Shown here piece by piece: positions 16,155 through 25,599 of a stretch of 64,000 bases of DNA (positions within the stretch are counted from its first letter, which is position 1; each line of letters begins with the position of its first letter). Location of the stretch: assembly GCA_963820185.1 (NCBI GenBank), contig CAWFYV010000003.1, forward strand, positions 124,001 to 188,000, written 5' to 3'. The notes below the pieces were generated by a model that had not been told where the DNA came from, searched no databases, and worked only from the letters and a program-made list of their open reading frames with translations. The DNA is from Aquilonibacter sp963820185 (GTDB taxonomy: Bacteria; Vulcanimicrobiota; Vulcanimicrobiia; Vulcanimicrobiales; Vulcanimicrobiaceae). The translations under genes were made by a program, and so were the position numbers.

Positions 16155-16190
16155 AAGAAGAGGCGCCGCGCATGCGCGACGCCTCCTCTT
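16155..16190 (-). terminator. Terminator-like 16-bp hairpin after the adhesin gene
   Basis: A 16-base arm (16155-16170) pairs with 16175-16190 around a CATG loop, with only a G-U pair or two. It starts about 20 bases after the adhesin stop codon. The following bases (TTATG) make a short, weak U-tract, so efficiency is uncertain. Confidence 0.6.
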
Positions 16191-16210
16191 TACACTTCCG
16201 AAACAATTGT

Positions 16211-19200
16211 TTAGTTGGCGATCAACGTGTAGGTGATCGTGACTTGGTGACCCGAAACGTCGGCGCCGTTCTGCACGCGGAAGTTCTGCAGGACATCGAA
16301 GTCAGTATTCATGGTGTAGTTACCGCAGGCGAGGGTTGTTGCTGCGGGGACCGGTTCGAAGTAGGTGCCTACGCCCGTCCCATAGGTAATGCCGGCCGAG
16401 GAGTTCGTGGTATCGACGGACGTATTGAGCTCGGTCGTTGCGTTGGCGGTGGCGGCGACCTGGAGCTGCCAGGTGTTGGCCACCACGCCCGCGCCGACCG
16501 GGCACGTCGCGGCGATCGTCGAGCCTTCGTAGATGACCGTGGCCCGCACGACGTCGGCTCCCGTGATGGTCGTGCCGGCCCCGAACTCACCGAAGTTCAC
16601 GGTTCCGCCGGAGAACGTGCACTGCGCGGGATTGCAGACCACGCTCGGATGCGAGTTGCCCGGTCCAGGGTTGGAGGGATCGACGGTAATCGAGAGACCG
16701 AGCGAGAAGGCAACCGAGACTTCGTCGGAACCCGTCCATGCAAGGCCGGACGTGGCGCCGTCGATCGTAGCCGGAAGCAGATAGCTGTCGCTCTCCACGC
16801 TCGGCGTATTGGCAACGAACTCCACGGCAATATTTGTTCCCGTCGAGAAGCCGGTACAGCCGCTCACTTCAATCTGGCCGGCTGTACTGCCGGGCGTTGG
16901 ATTCGTCGTGTTGACTAAATTGATGGCGCAGCCGGCCGGAAGGCCCGTGGTGATAAACGTGCCGGCGTTGATTCTTCCGAGCACGACGTACTGCGTGATC
17001 GGAGCGCCGACCAGCGTCCAATCGCCGGCGCCAGTCGCAAGACCGTTGATATCAAATGCCGGCAGCGCAATATCAGTCGTTGCGATGTTCTGACCGCTCG
17101 AACTCGTATTGGTCACTTCGTAGATAAAGCAGTTTGGCGACTTCGAAACGGTGGCCACGGTATTGGTGGCAATGTTTGAGGTCGTCGAACAGCTCGCGTC
17201 TGTTCCGCCCTGTTTCACCGAGAAGAGTTTCGCGCTGGCCGTCTTGTTCGACGACGTCACGGTGACGACTTTCGGCGCGGACCAGCCGCCGCCGTTTGCA
17301 CCATGTGCGTACACGTAGAACGTTTGGGTGCCCGTCGCAGTGCTGTTGAGCGTGAAATTGATCGTAGCCATCCCGCCCTGCGCAAGCGCGTTTACCTCCT
17401 GCGCTGCCGTACACGGCCCCATCACGTTCTGAATAGCTGACGGATAGGTGGGTCCGGTCGGAGGCTGCGCAGGTTGCGCGAGCGCACTTGCATTGAAGGT
17501 CGTTTGCTGATTTGTACACGCCGTGAGACCGAACATGTACTCCAACGTGTTCGCAGCAGGGCTCTGCGTTGTCCAATATTTCCAGCTGTTGACCGTCGGC
17601 ACGCCGGTGACTGTAGGCACGCCGTTGATCGTCCAGCCGGAATTCGTTGCTTGCTCGATCACGATCGCATCGATCGGGTCGGGATTGGCATCCGCAGCCG
17701 TCGTCGTGTTGCCGAACGTCAGCGAATAGCTCGTGGTGCTCGCACCCGGTGAAACGGTCGACGGATTGAACTGCGCCGCCATCAAGTTGCTGTTGAGTGA
17801 AAACCCTTGTAGCGAAAGACTGTCCACCGGCGAGCCGGCAGCGCCTCCACCCACAACCGGCGTTTCCGTGTATCCGGTCAGGGAAGTTGCCGCCCAGCCA
17901 AAGTTGACGTTATCCCAGACTTGGATTTCCAGTTCTTGCGAAATGTAGGACGACGTGGAAGCCGGCACATCGAGCCAGACTTGCGTGACATTTCCCTGGG
18001 TGATACCAGTGGCAGTATTGCTTCCCGCACTGGCGGGGGTGTTCGCGCCCGGGTTCAGACACACGGAATTGGGCGGCAGCGGAAACAAGCACGCGTTGCC
18101 GCCGTTGGTCGCGAGCGCATAATATTTGCCGGCCGGCGTTACCGGTTCGCTCGGATCGACGGTGATTTGCGAGGCATTGATGGAACTCGGGAACGTGATG
18201 CCGACCTCACCCGCGGCGTAACTCAATCCCGCCGTACATCCGGGCACCGGAGCGCCGCTGCCGCTGCAACCCACGAGGTTCACGGCCATCACGTTCTCGC
18301 GTCCCGCGGCTGCGGCAAACGGCGTACTATTCTGATATACGCCTTGCGCGAAGGTCGACTGATAGAAGTGCGCGTTGGTCCACGGCGTTGTCGGGGGATT
18401 CGTGGCGACCGCTACGACGTTGCGCGACGTGTTCGCGGGAAACGTCGCCGAGCCGATGTACACGGCCTGTGCAGCGACATCCAACGCGGCGTTAGTATCG
18501 TCGAAATAGACCGGGGTCCACGCGTTCGACAGCCCGCTCGTGCTCGACCAGCTCAACCCATCGGCGGGCAGGATCGTGGTCGTCGTCGTGCAGGGGGCGG
18601 CGAAGCACGCCCAGCCTCCGGCGTTGCCCTGCATGTAAAACGTGAGCCCGGCGACCGTAATCGAATTGGTCGCGGTCAACGTAGCCTGACCAAGCGGGAA
18701 CAGCGTGATCACACACAAGTCGGTTAAGGACGGAGTGGTGACGGCATTCGTGCTGCAGTACACGGTGACGGTCCAACTGTTGCCCGAGGTATCCACGACG
18801 ACTTTGGAACAGCCAACGGTGTTGTAGGCGCCTGCGCAACCGGCGAGCGCAGCCGTGATGCCATAGCCGTTCGCCGTGGCAGGCGGCTTGAATCCGGCCA
18901 CCGCCGTGAGCGACGCGGGCTTGCCCGTCGTGTATTCGATGCCCTGGATCGGGTCGGCGGCGTTGGGATAGTTGATGTTCGCGGTATTCTTGAACACCAT
19001 GCTCGCGGGCAAGTTCGTACTGGTGCCGTCGATCCACGTGAGCGACTGCTGCGTCACGCCGCCCACGAGAAATTCGGTTTGCAGGCTGTAGCCCATGAGC
19101 TCGAACGCCTGCGACGCTTCGACCACTTTCGTGGCCGGGTTATAGAGCTGCATCGTCCAGATGTTGTTGGGATACGTCCCAGGCGAGTTGAGCGTCGGAC

Positions 19201-20563
19201 TCGCGGCCGAGAACTGGAACGTCGCGGTGGCCGTACAGGTCGGCGACGTGTTGCTGACCAGCGTACAGGTGCCGGGGATCGTGTTGGTCGTGCCAACGTA
19301 GACGACTTGACCGTCGGGATCGGTCGCGGTCATGCGATATGTGCCGGCAACCTGATTGGGGACCGTCGCGACAATGCCGCCCGTCGATTGATCGTTCACG
19401 CTATCCCACGCGAAGAACGTGTTTGACGGCGTCGCCGGTGCCGCCGGCGTCGGGGCCGCGGCGGGCGTCGGGAAGAGGACGAAGCCGTATTGCTGGAAGC
19501 CGGTCAACGAGACCTGGACTTGCCCAAGCGTAAGGCCTTGGGTCTTGTCGTAGACGACGATCGAGTATGTGCCGGCCGGATAGGAATTGGCAAACGACCA
19601 CGTCAGCGAGAGCTGGCCGCTCGGTGCAGCGATACCCGGCGAGTTGGCTGGATTGCAGATCAGGGCGTTTGGCGCGCCCGTCGGTGCCGGACTCGGCGAA
19701 TACGGAGCCGGGGCCGAATTCGGCGTGACGTAGACGCAGAACGTGTTGACCGACGTCGATTCGATGTAGACGACGTACGTATCGTTGGTCGACACGTTGG
19801 GAAGATAGATATAGGCTGCGCTGCTCGTATTGACGTTGTACTGATACGACGCTTGGGTGTGATACGGATCTTGGTAGACACCGATCGAGAACGCCTGTCC
19901 CGCGTTGACATAGACGATCGAGACGATCACCTGCGCGGTCGTATCGTAGACGAAAAATGCATACGTGCCCTGTACGCTCAGCACAGTCGTGTGCGTCGTG
20001 GGCGAGGCCGCCGCGTAGCCATTCGTGCCGACGAGCGTTGCCGTCGTCGAATTCGGCAAAAGTTGATAGTCCGCGTACGAGTCGGCCGCGCTCCAATCGG
20101 TGTTGTTCGTTGCTATCCACGAGAGCGAACAGCCTACCGAGTAGAGCGCACCCTGCGTGCCGCAATTGGCGCCCGCGGTCAAATCGATCGTCGCGCCGGT
20201 TGCGGCTAAGGGGTGATAATGACCGCCCTTGAGCGTTGCTTTGCGCGTCGCCGTATTATTCGCCGTCTTTGCCGGCAACGCGGGGAAGCACGAGATCGGG
20301 ACCTGCGAACCCGCGCGGAGGGCCTTCCAGTTGAGGTTGTTGCATCGCAGCTGTGGGGACACCCGCCGATTCGGCGCAGTACTTGCCACCGGCAACGGCG
20401 ACGCCATCGGCCGTAGGGTTACGACCGGCAGCGGGTTGGCACGCGGTGAGGTTACACCTCCGCCGGCAAATGCTGCGGTTGCGAGAGCCATCGAGGCGAT
20501 TGCAGCGAACGCAGCCGCGGCCACTCCGCGCATACGCGGACCGTTACTGCTCAGTGGCCGCAC
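16211..20563 (-). CDS. Giant secreted adhesin-like protein (1450 residues) with C-terminal pilin-like module
   Basis: A 1450-residue exported protein, start GTG at 20563 with AGGA seven bases upstream; the signal peptide ends near TAAFA around residue 33. The bulk is a long series of Thr/Ser/Asn/Pro-rich beta-type segments with few charged residues and scattered cysteine pairs, as in surface adhesins; I see no exact tandem repeat. The last 130 residues carry GTVNFG (1320-1325) and end VTITYTLIAN, matching the pilin-like protein 220 bp downstream. This suggests a tip adhesin that docks to the fibre by a subunit-type C-terminal domain, the reverse order of FimH. The ligand is unknown. Its promoter candidate lies in the end of the upstream usher-like gene. 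Confidence 0.75.
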   Translation of the reverse strand: MRPLSSNGPRMRGVAAAAFAAIASMALATAAFAGGGVTSPRANPLPVVTLRPMASPLPVASTAPNRRVSPQLRCNNLNWKALRAGSQVPISCFPALPAKTANNTATRKATLKGGHYHPLAATGATIDLTAGANCGTQGALYSVGCSLSWIATNNTDWSAADSYADYQLLPNSTTATLVGTNGYAAASPTTHTTVLSVQGTYAFFVYDTTAQVIVSIVYVNAGQAFSIGVYQDPYHTQASYQYNVNTSSAAYIYLPNVSTNDTYVVYIESTSVNTFCVYVTPNSAPAPYSPSPAPTGAPNALICNPANSPGIAAPSGQLSLTWSFANSYPAGTYSIVVYDKTQGLTLGQVQVSLTGFQQYGFVLFPTPAAAPTPAAPATPSNTFFAWDSVNDQSTGGIVATVPNQVAGTYRMTATDPDGQVVYVGTTNTIPGTCTLVSNTSPTCTATATFQFSAASPTLNSPGTYPNNIWTMQLYNPATKVVEASQAFELMGYSLQTEFLVGGVTQQSLTWIDGTSTNLPASMVFKNTANINYPNAADPIQGIEYTTGKPASLTAVAGFKPPATANGYGITAALAGCAGAYNTVGCSKVVVDTSGNSWTVTVYCSTNAVTTPSLTDLCVITLFPLGQATLTATNSITVAGLTFYMQGNAGGWACFAAPCTTTTTILPADGLSWSSTSGLSNAWTPVYFDDTNAALDVAAQAVYIGSATFPANTSRNVVAVATNPPTTPWTNAHFYQSTFAQGVYQNSTPFAAAAGRENVMAVNLVGCSGSGAPVPGCTAGLSYAAGEVGITFPSSINASQITVDPSEPVTPAGKYYALATNGGNACLFPLPPNSVCLNPGANTPASAGSNTATGITQGNVTQVWLDVPASTSSYISQELEIQVWDNVNFGWAATSLTGYTETPVVGGGAAGSPVDSLSLQGFSLNSNLMAAQFNPSTVSPGASTTSYSLTFGNTTTAADANPDPIDAIVIEQATNSGWTINGVPTVTGVPTVNSWKYWTTQSPAANTLEYMFGLTACTNQQTTFNASALAQPAQPPTGPTYPSAIQNVMGPCTAAQEVNALAQGGMATINFTLNSTATGTQTFYVYAHGANGGGWSAPKVVTVTSSNKTASAKLFSVKQGGTDASCSTTSNIATNTVATVSKSPNCFIYEVTNTSSSGQNIATTDIALPAFDINGLATGAGDWTLVGAPITQYVVLGRINAGTFITTGLPAGCAINLVNTTNPTPGSTAGQIEVSGCTGFSTGTNIAVEFVANTPSVESDSYLLPATIDGATSGLAWTGSDEVSVAFSLGLSITVDPSNPGPGNSHPSVVCNPAQCTFSGGTVNFGEFGAGTTITGADVVRATVIYEGSTIAATCPVGAGVVANTWQLQVAATANATTELNTSVDTTNSSAGITYGTGVGTYFEPVPAATTLACGNYTMNTDFDVLQNFRVQNGADVSGHQVTITYTLIAN

Positions 20564-20579
20564 GTTGTAATCCTAGTGA

Positions 20580-20601
20580 CCATGCGCGAAGGGTGCCATC
20601 C
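20580..20601 (-). promoter_or_regulatory. Conserved leader motif upstream of the adhesin gene
   Basis: The minus strand reads GGATGGCACCCTTCGCGCAT followed by GG, differing from the pilin-leader copy (16000-16020) by one inserted base and two changes. It ends 17 bases before the GTG start at 20563. See the pilin entry for the alternatives. Confidence 0.5.
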
Positions 20602-20622
20602 ATTGCCCAGCGAGTAAGCGAG

Positions 20623-22971
20623 TTACAACAAGACTATCGGTATGGTGCCATTGGGAGTTAATAAGGCACCGTGTAGCGGAAGTAAAGTTAGCAGCTTTCG
20701 GAATGTAAAGACACGGCCTGTAACGGGTTTGTCAAGCACGGTGGTCGTGCCGTCTGACCAGGTGATCGTCTGGCCCGCGCGGACATCCACGAGGAATCTC
20801 GCCCTAACCGTCACCGTCGCTCCGATTGGAGCATTCTTGGGCGTATATTGCACGATCGCGAGCGGCATCTTCGGATCGACTGTCAGCGTCGCGCTCGTCG
20901 TGACAGGCGTCCCATGGACGCTCCCGCCGACCGGATATTGTCCCGCCGTCGTCTTCTCCGGAACATCGATATCGCCGATCCATTTCTCGCTACCTTTGTC
21001 GTATGTCAGCTTCACGCGCTTGCCGAAGGCCGTGACGAGTACGTCGGAAGCATCCTGCGGCGCATTGATCGCAACGGTCGTGGTTCCGCGCGGGGGCAAC
21101 CGGCTCTCACTTAGGTGTACGCCCGGCGCCGATGGTGCGGGCGCGGCACCTCCCGAGAGCAGCGAGAACACGACCTTCTTCTCGAACCGCCCAACCAAGA
21201 ACTGAATGCCTCGGTAGTGCTCCCCCGGAGCAAGGTGCACGGTCACGCTTTCAGGCGACGCGCCAAGTTCTTTTCCGATCGTTTCAGGATCTACGGAGAT
21301 CGTGTAGTCGCCCGCCTGAAGGTTGTCAATGATAAAGCTACCGTCATCATCATCGATTGCTGCATGTTCGCCCGGCTCGGCGACCACATAGGCGTTGAGC
21401 ACGCCTAAACCAGCCTGCGTGTCCATGTCTTTCGCGTAGATGATCGTGCCGGCGATTGAGCCGAGCAATTGCGCATGAAAATCGAGCGTCGTATATCTAC
21501 CGTCGCTAACGCTGACTTTTTGAAGGAGATCGGTCGGTACGAAATCCGCGGTCGCCGGAATACTCTGCGGGATGACGGTAACTTCGTGTTGGCCGGGGGC
21601 CAGACCGCCAAAGCCATAGGCGCCGCTGGTATCGGTCTGCGCGTACGCGCCGCCGTCAACCCGTAGTTGCACGTTGGAGAGCGGGAGGGGATTGCCCAAA
21701 GAGTCGCTGCCGTAGACGTGCCCAAGGATGCCGCCAAAGGTGCCGATCGAAAACGAAACGGTGGCCGCCTGTCCACCCTGTACGACGACCGTTTGGACGG
21801 GAAGAGCCGCAGTAAATCCACGAGGAATCGATGCGTTGTCGATCGTGATTTGATGTTGGCCCGGTGACACGAACGAAAACTGGAAGCTGCCACTTACATC
21901 GGTACGCTGTACAATCTTACCGTCGAGGGTGACCAATACATTCGCGACGCCGCCGGTCCCCGCAAAGGTTGCGAAATTAGACGACGCTCCTTGTCCGGTC
22001 GCATTCGAACTGGCGAGCAGGACTTTGCCGCTGATTGTGGCCGGAAGCCGCGGATCGACTCGTCCGGCGACATTGGTGTTGCCATAGCTGAACGGCGCGG
22101 TAATTGAGACAGAAAAGACGCGGGTATGCCCGTCCGACGCGGGGTTGATCGAATCGCGAAGCGTTTGATAGCCGAACGATGTCGTGATCGATATCACCGG
22201 CGAAATCTGTCGCGTGAGATTGATCAAAGGTGTGTGCTGAATCGCGTTGCTCGTAGCGGAGATCGTGCGCGTGATCGTCTCGCCGAACTGTACGGTCGTC
22301 TTACGCAACTGCTCAGCGACGTCGAACGATATGCCTTTCTGAAGGGTCAATGCCGGGCCCGTAAGAACGACGGCCGGCGTTGCCATGGCATCGGGGCTCG
22401 GTGGCGCCACGAGTAATGATTGCCGTTGGATTTGACCGGTAACGCCGACGCTGAGATGACGGCCAAGCGCACGACGCAAGCTTGCCGAGATCGACTCCGA
22501 TGTATCAATCGACCCGGAGTCGTTGGTACGCAGATATTGCCCGCCGATGAGCGCGGTGGTTTTGAAAAACTGCGTGGCGAGCGAGAGGGAAGCACCATTC
22601 GATTCGAGCGATTCCCCCGCACTGCTACCAGTTTGACGAATCAAGTTAAGTGACAGTCCGCCGATTTTCGTAGTCGGAGAGTACCCAAACGTCGTGACCG
22701 TCTGCTGGTTGATGCCGTTGAGCCCATCGCCCGTCTTTTCCCAGTTCACATCGAAATACGCCGGAACGTGCGCGGCGTGGCAGTTGAAGTCGGCGTATTT
22801 ATCGCCAAAGATCTCACCATTACTAAATGAAACGAATTGGTCGGGAACGCCGCGTAATGTCGTTGAGCAGCCGCCGCCTTGGGCAAAATCATCAAGGCGC
22901 ATTTGGAATGCCACCCCATGCGGCGAGCCATCGCCGCCCGACCGCGTCTGCCAAGCCCCCTCGAAGATCAA
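20623..22971 (-). pseudogene. Usher-like outer-membrane protein, 3' part after a frameshift
   Basis: This reading frame (782 codons from a TTG at 22971) continues the protein begun at 23776; the two join if one base of the C5 run at 22986-22990 is removed, giving a 1050-residue protein over 20623-23776. First come barrel-like strands (VPAYFDVNWEKTGDGLNG, ITRTISATSNAI). Three carboxypeptidase-regulatory/SdrB-like beta domains follow: GVANVLVTLDGKIVQRTDVS, LPLSNVQLRVDGGAYAQTDT and GLGVLNAYVVAEPGEHAAID. The C-terminal part is again Ig-like. A barrel plus small beta domains next to a chaperone and subunits is the logic of a fimbrial usher, but the standard usher family motifs are not evident. Assembly error is as likely as a real mutation. 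Confidence 0.65.
20634..20641 (-). promoter_or_regulatory. Sigma-28-like -10 element for the adhesin gene
   Basis: The minus strand reads ACCGATAG, one or two changes from GCCGATAA, and is placed about 33 bases before the conserved leader motif, as in the pilin promoter. It lies inside the last codons of the usher-like gene. No convincing -35 is visible. Confidence 0.35.
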
Positions 22972-23776
22972 GATCGAGGTTGCGTCCCCCTCGCGCCGTG
23001 CCGAACGTGAGGGTCTTTGCCGATCCGGTGATCGGCCCGTCGGCGTAGACGAAACCGCCCTCGTAGAGCGCGGCGCCTCGCGCCTCTTGCACTAGAATGC
23101 CGTCGAGGCGGACGATTTCTTCCTCAGCGCCGAGTGCCGGCCCCTCGAAGAACGTCGCCTGGCCGTATCGGATCGGCACTATAAATGAAAAGCCGCGCTG
23201 CGTGAAGCCAAGCTGGAGCTGACCGAGTGCGAGGAGCTGCTGCGAGCCGTACCCGAGCGAATACTTCGGCGTCGAGTAGAGGAACTGCGCGTAGCCGATA
23301 GCCGACCGACCGCTGAGCGAAAAGCCGAACGGGACCCTGAGGTCCGTCGTCGTCGTCGCGGTGCGCCGCGAAATGTCGGCGGTAAGGCCCGCTCCGAGCT
23401 CCGCATTGTTCTCGTTCGTCTGTGAGCTCTGTTGGAACGGGAAGGGCCCCGGCGTGCTCGAGGCGTTCGGGCTGGGGGACGGCGTGAAGATGACGCTTTG
23501 TCCGAAGACGCTCGTCGTCGAGCTTTCGCCGAGAGACAGGCTGCCCGAAATGTTGAACTGCAGCGGGCCGCCATGCTGGATCACCGCAGGCCTTGGGGTC
23601 CGGGTCGGCGTCGGACTCGGCGCGGGCGTCGCGTTTTGAGCCTGCTGGAGGGCAGCCTGGATTGCTCGCGCGATGGGTGCCAATATTTCGGCATCCGCAC
23701 GGTCTGCGCCGCCCGCAGCAGCACAGACCGCCGCAAGCATCAGCACGCAGCCGAGTATCTGAAGAAGGCGGCCCAT
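22892..23776 (-). pseudogene. Usher-like outer-membrane protein, 5' part before a frameshift
   Basis: This frame gives the N-terminal half: a signal peptide (MGRLLQILGCVLMLAAVCAA), a proline-rich linker (PAPSPTPTRTPRP), then barrel-like strands such as NISGSLSLGESSTT, DLRVPFGFSLSG and SLGYGSQQLLALGQLQLGF. After TFGTARG the frame runs into an unrelated tail ending PNAP at 22892, whereas the other frame continues as DATSILIFEGAW. The total span 20623-23776 is 3154 bases, exactly one more than a multiple of three, which supports a single-base insertion. It is the first gene of the minus-strand surface locus; its start codon faces the flagellin region. Confidence 0.65.
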
Positions 23777-23839
23777 GGTTCTTAATGGGTTTCGGAAAAC
23801 CGGGCCCGGCCGCTTAACCTTCTTTATGGGGTTTGGCCC

Positions 23840-23866
23840 AAACTTTTCCGGCTGGACTGCCGATAG
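23840..23866 (+). promoter_or_regulatory. Sigma-28-type promoter candidate upstream of the flagellin
   Basis: AAACTTTT (23840-23847), an 11-base spacer and GCCGATAG (23859-23866) match the FliA pattern TAAAGTTT-N11-GCCGATAA in most positions. Transcription from here would give a leader of about 300 bases. The 23777-24177 gap contains no gene; besides this site it holds GC-rich inverted repeats and a second candidate near 24132. Confidence 0.5.
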
Positions 23867-24131
23867 AAGTGGTACAGGGAAGTTTCAGGGAGGAAACAGA
23901 CCTCATTCATGGATGTGCTGGGGAGCCGCGATTTCGTTCTTCGGAACGGCTCGCAGGTTCGGAAACAACAAGGACTGTTAACGCGCGCGAAAGACGGAGT
24001 CTCTCGTGCGATTTGCGCTTGTGTCCCCAGCGCCCATACTCAATCCGCTTCCGTCACGGCCGCAGGCACGTTGCTCCACATCGAGCGTCAGCACATCCGC
24101 TCGATTGTTTCCGCACGTCCACGCGGCCGTT

Positions 24132-24167
24132 GCCGATTTGCGCTCCATGGCAGGCTCCATAGGATGG
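24132..24167 (+). promoter_or_regulatory. Proximal promoter-like element and leader motif of the flagellin
   Basis: GCCGATTT (24132-24139) is followed after 22 bases by GGATGG (24162-24167), which begins the block GGATGGGAGCTCGCGCATG ending in the start codon. The same order, -10-like CCGAT then GGATGG...CGCGCATG, is found before the pilin-like and adhesin genes. GGGAG also serves as the ribosome binding site. Confidence 0.4.
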
Positions 24168-24177
24168 GAGCTCGCGC

Positions 24178-25539
24178 ATGAACGTCCAGATCGGAGCGGG
24201 TGATGTCCTCCTCAACCTCGATCGCAACCAGCAAGCGTTCGAGAAGACCGTAAGCCAGCTTTCGAGCGGGTTACGCATCAACAGCGCCGCCGACGATCCC
24301 AGCGGCAACGCGATCGCGACCAATCTCACGAGCAAAGTCGGCGGCCTCCAGCAAGCCGTCAACAACGTGCAGAACGGTGTCAACGCGCTCAACGTTGCCA
24401 ATGGTGCGCTCAAAGCGGTGCAAGATATCCTGGTCCGTATCAACAATCTGCTGGTCGAAGCGAACAGCGACATCAACTCGTCGGCTGACTTGCAAGACAT
24501 CCAGACCGAGATCAGTTCGCTGCTCACCGAAATCAACACAATCGGTCAGAAAACGAACTTCAACGGATTGAATCTGCTCAACGGTCAGTTCGATACGTCG
24601 GAAGGATCGAACCCGTCGCTCACGCAAGTGGCTTCGCCAAACGGCGGAACGCCGACGGTCGCAAACCCCTACGCGACCAGCCCGGCTAATCCCGGCCCGC
24701 TCATCACTAGTGCCGCAATACCGAACGTCGGTGGTTTCAACATTCCAGCATACGTTGTCTTTACCGTTGTTGGCCAGGGCAACAATCTCGTCGATCCGGA
24801 CTCGGGCGCGGTGCAGCCCGGAGCCGGCGTCATGATTCAAATCGATATGTACAGTACGGATCCAAGCTTTGGTGCGGCGCCATACTATCAAGATCTCTCG
24901 GCGTATCCGGCCAACGCCGGTAACGCGCCGTTTGGCACGCTCGCACTTTTTGATCCGGCGGGCACGGTCAACGTCTTGAACTACACGTTCGGGAACATCA
25001 CGCAGCAAGATGTAGGCGCATCGCAGGCATTCCTGATCACCGGTGCGGTTGGTGCCTCAACCGGTACGCAACTCACCATCAACGACGGTGGCGACGAAGG
25101 GCAAACGCTCGGCATAAGCTTACCCACCGTGAATACTAATGCGCTCGGCCTTTCGGACATTTCGAGCTCGCTGCCGCAGGAAATTAGCATCGTTCCCGGC
25201 TCGGGGGGCGTCCAACAGGTTGGGACCGCGCAGAGCAACAACATCCCGGCCTCGTATTCGCAGCTCCTCGTGAAGAACGCGCTAACGACGATCACCACCA
25301 ACGAAGCGCAAATCGGCGCACAAATCGTCGCCATGGGCGACGATGAGAGTGGCGACAATACGACGGCGACGAACCTCGCGGCATCGGCGAGCAACATCAC
25401 CGATCTCAACGTCGGCCAAGCAACCACCAATTACACGCGCGAACAGATTTTGACCAGCGTGGGCACCGAGGTGCTCTCGCAGATCCAGAGCAACGGCAAG
25501 ATCATGACGGCCTTGCTGATCCAGGCCCTTATCGCCTAA
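24178..25539 (+). CDS. fliC: Flagellin
   Basis: A 453-residue flagellin. The N-terminal D0/D1 region is classical (QLSSGLRINSAADDPSGNAI near residue 27, then GLQQAVNNVQNGVNALNVAN and IGQKTNFNGLNLLNG), and the C-terminal D1/D0 helices are present (TNYTREQILTSVGTEVLSQI). The central variable part, about residues 140-350, is Gly/Ala/Asn-rich. There is no signal peptide, as expected for export through the flagellar type III apparatus. No other flagellar gene is in the window, so it is a detached filament gene. It sits alone between two arms of a fibre-type surface locus and appears to share their promoter type. Confidence 0.93.
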   Translation: MNVQIGAGDVLLNLDRNQQAFEKTVSQLSSGLRINSAADDPSGNAIATNLTSKVGGLQQAVNNVQNGVNALNVANGALKAVQDILVRINNLLVEANSDINSSADLQDIQTEISSLLTEINTIGQKTNFNGLNLLNGQFDTSEGSNPSLTQVASPNGGTPTVANPYATSPANPGPLITSAAIPNVGGFNIPAYVVFTVVGQGNNLVDPDSGAVQPGAGVMIQIDMYSTDPSFGAAPYYQDLSAYPANAGNAPFGTLALFDPAGTVNVLNYTFGNITQQDVGASQAFLITGAVGASTGTQLTINDGGDEGQTLGISLPTVNTNALGLSDISSSLPQEISIVPGSGGVQQVGTAQSNNIPASYSQLLVKNALTTITTNEAQIGAQIVAMGDDESGDNTTATNLAASASNITDLNVGQATTNYTREQILTSVGTEVLSQIQSNGKIMTALLIQALIA

Positions 25540-25557
25540 GGCTCGAATCTGCCCCTG

Positions 25558-25574
25558 GCAAACGGTGCGTTTGC
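25558..25574 (+). terminator. Short hairpin after the flagellin gene
   Basis: GCAAACG (25558-25564) pairs perfectly with CGTTTGC (25568-25574) around GTG, 18 bases after the flagellin stop. No U-run follows. Confidence 0.35.
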
Positions 25575-25599
25575 ACGGCTGGGAGGGCGGTGGGTCTAA

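Noticed and set aside
17921..18727. Long Arg-rich plus-strand frames inside the adhesin region
   Set aside because: Antisense to a continuous signal-peptide-bearing 1450-residue protein; no domain or start signal.
20580..20601. Sigma-54 promoter reading of TGGCAC-N-CGCGCA
   Set aside because: The GG/GC spacing fits only the adhesin copy and is one base short in the pilin copy, and transcription would start almost at the start codon. A common leader motif below a sigma-28-like element fits better.
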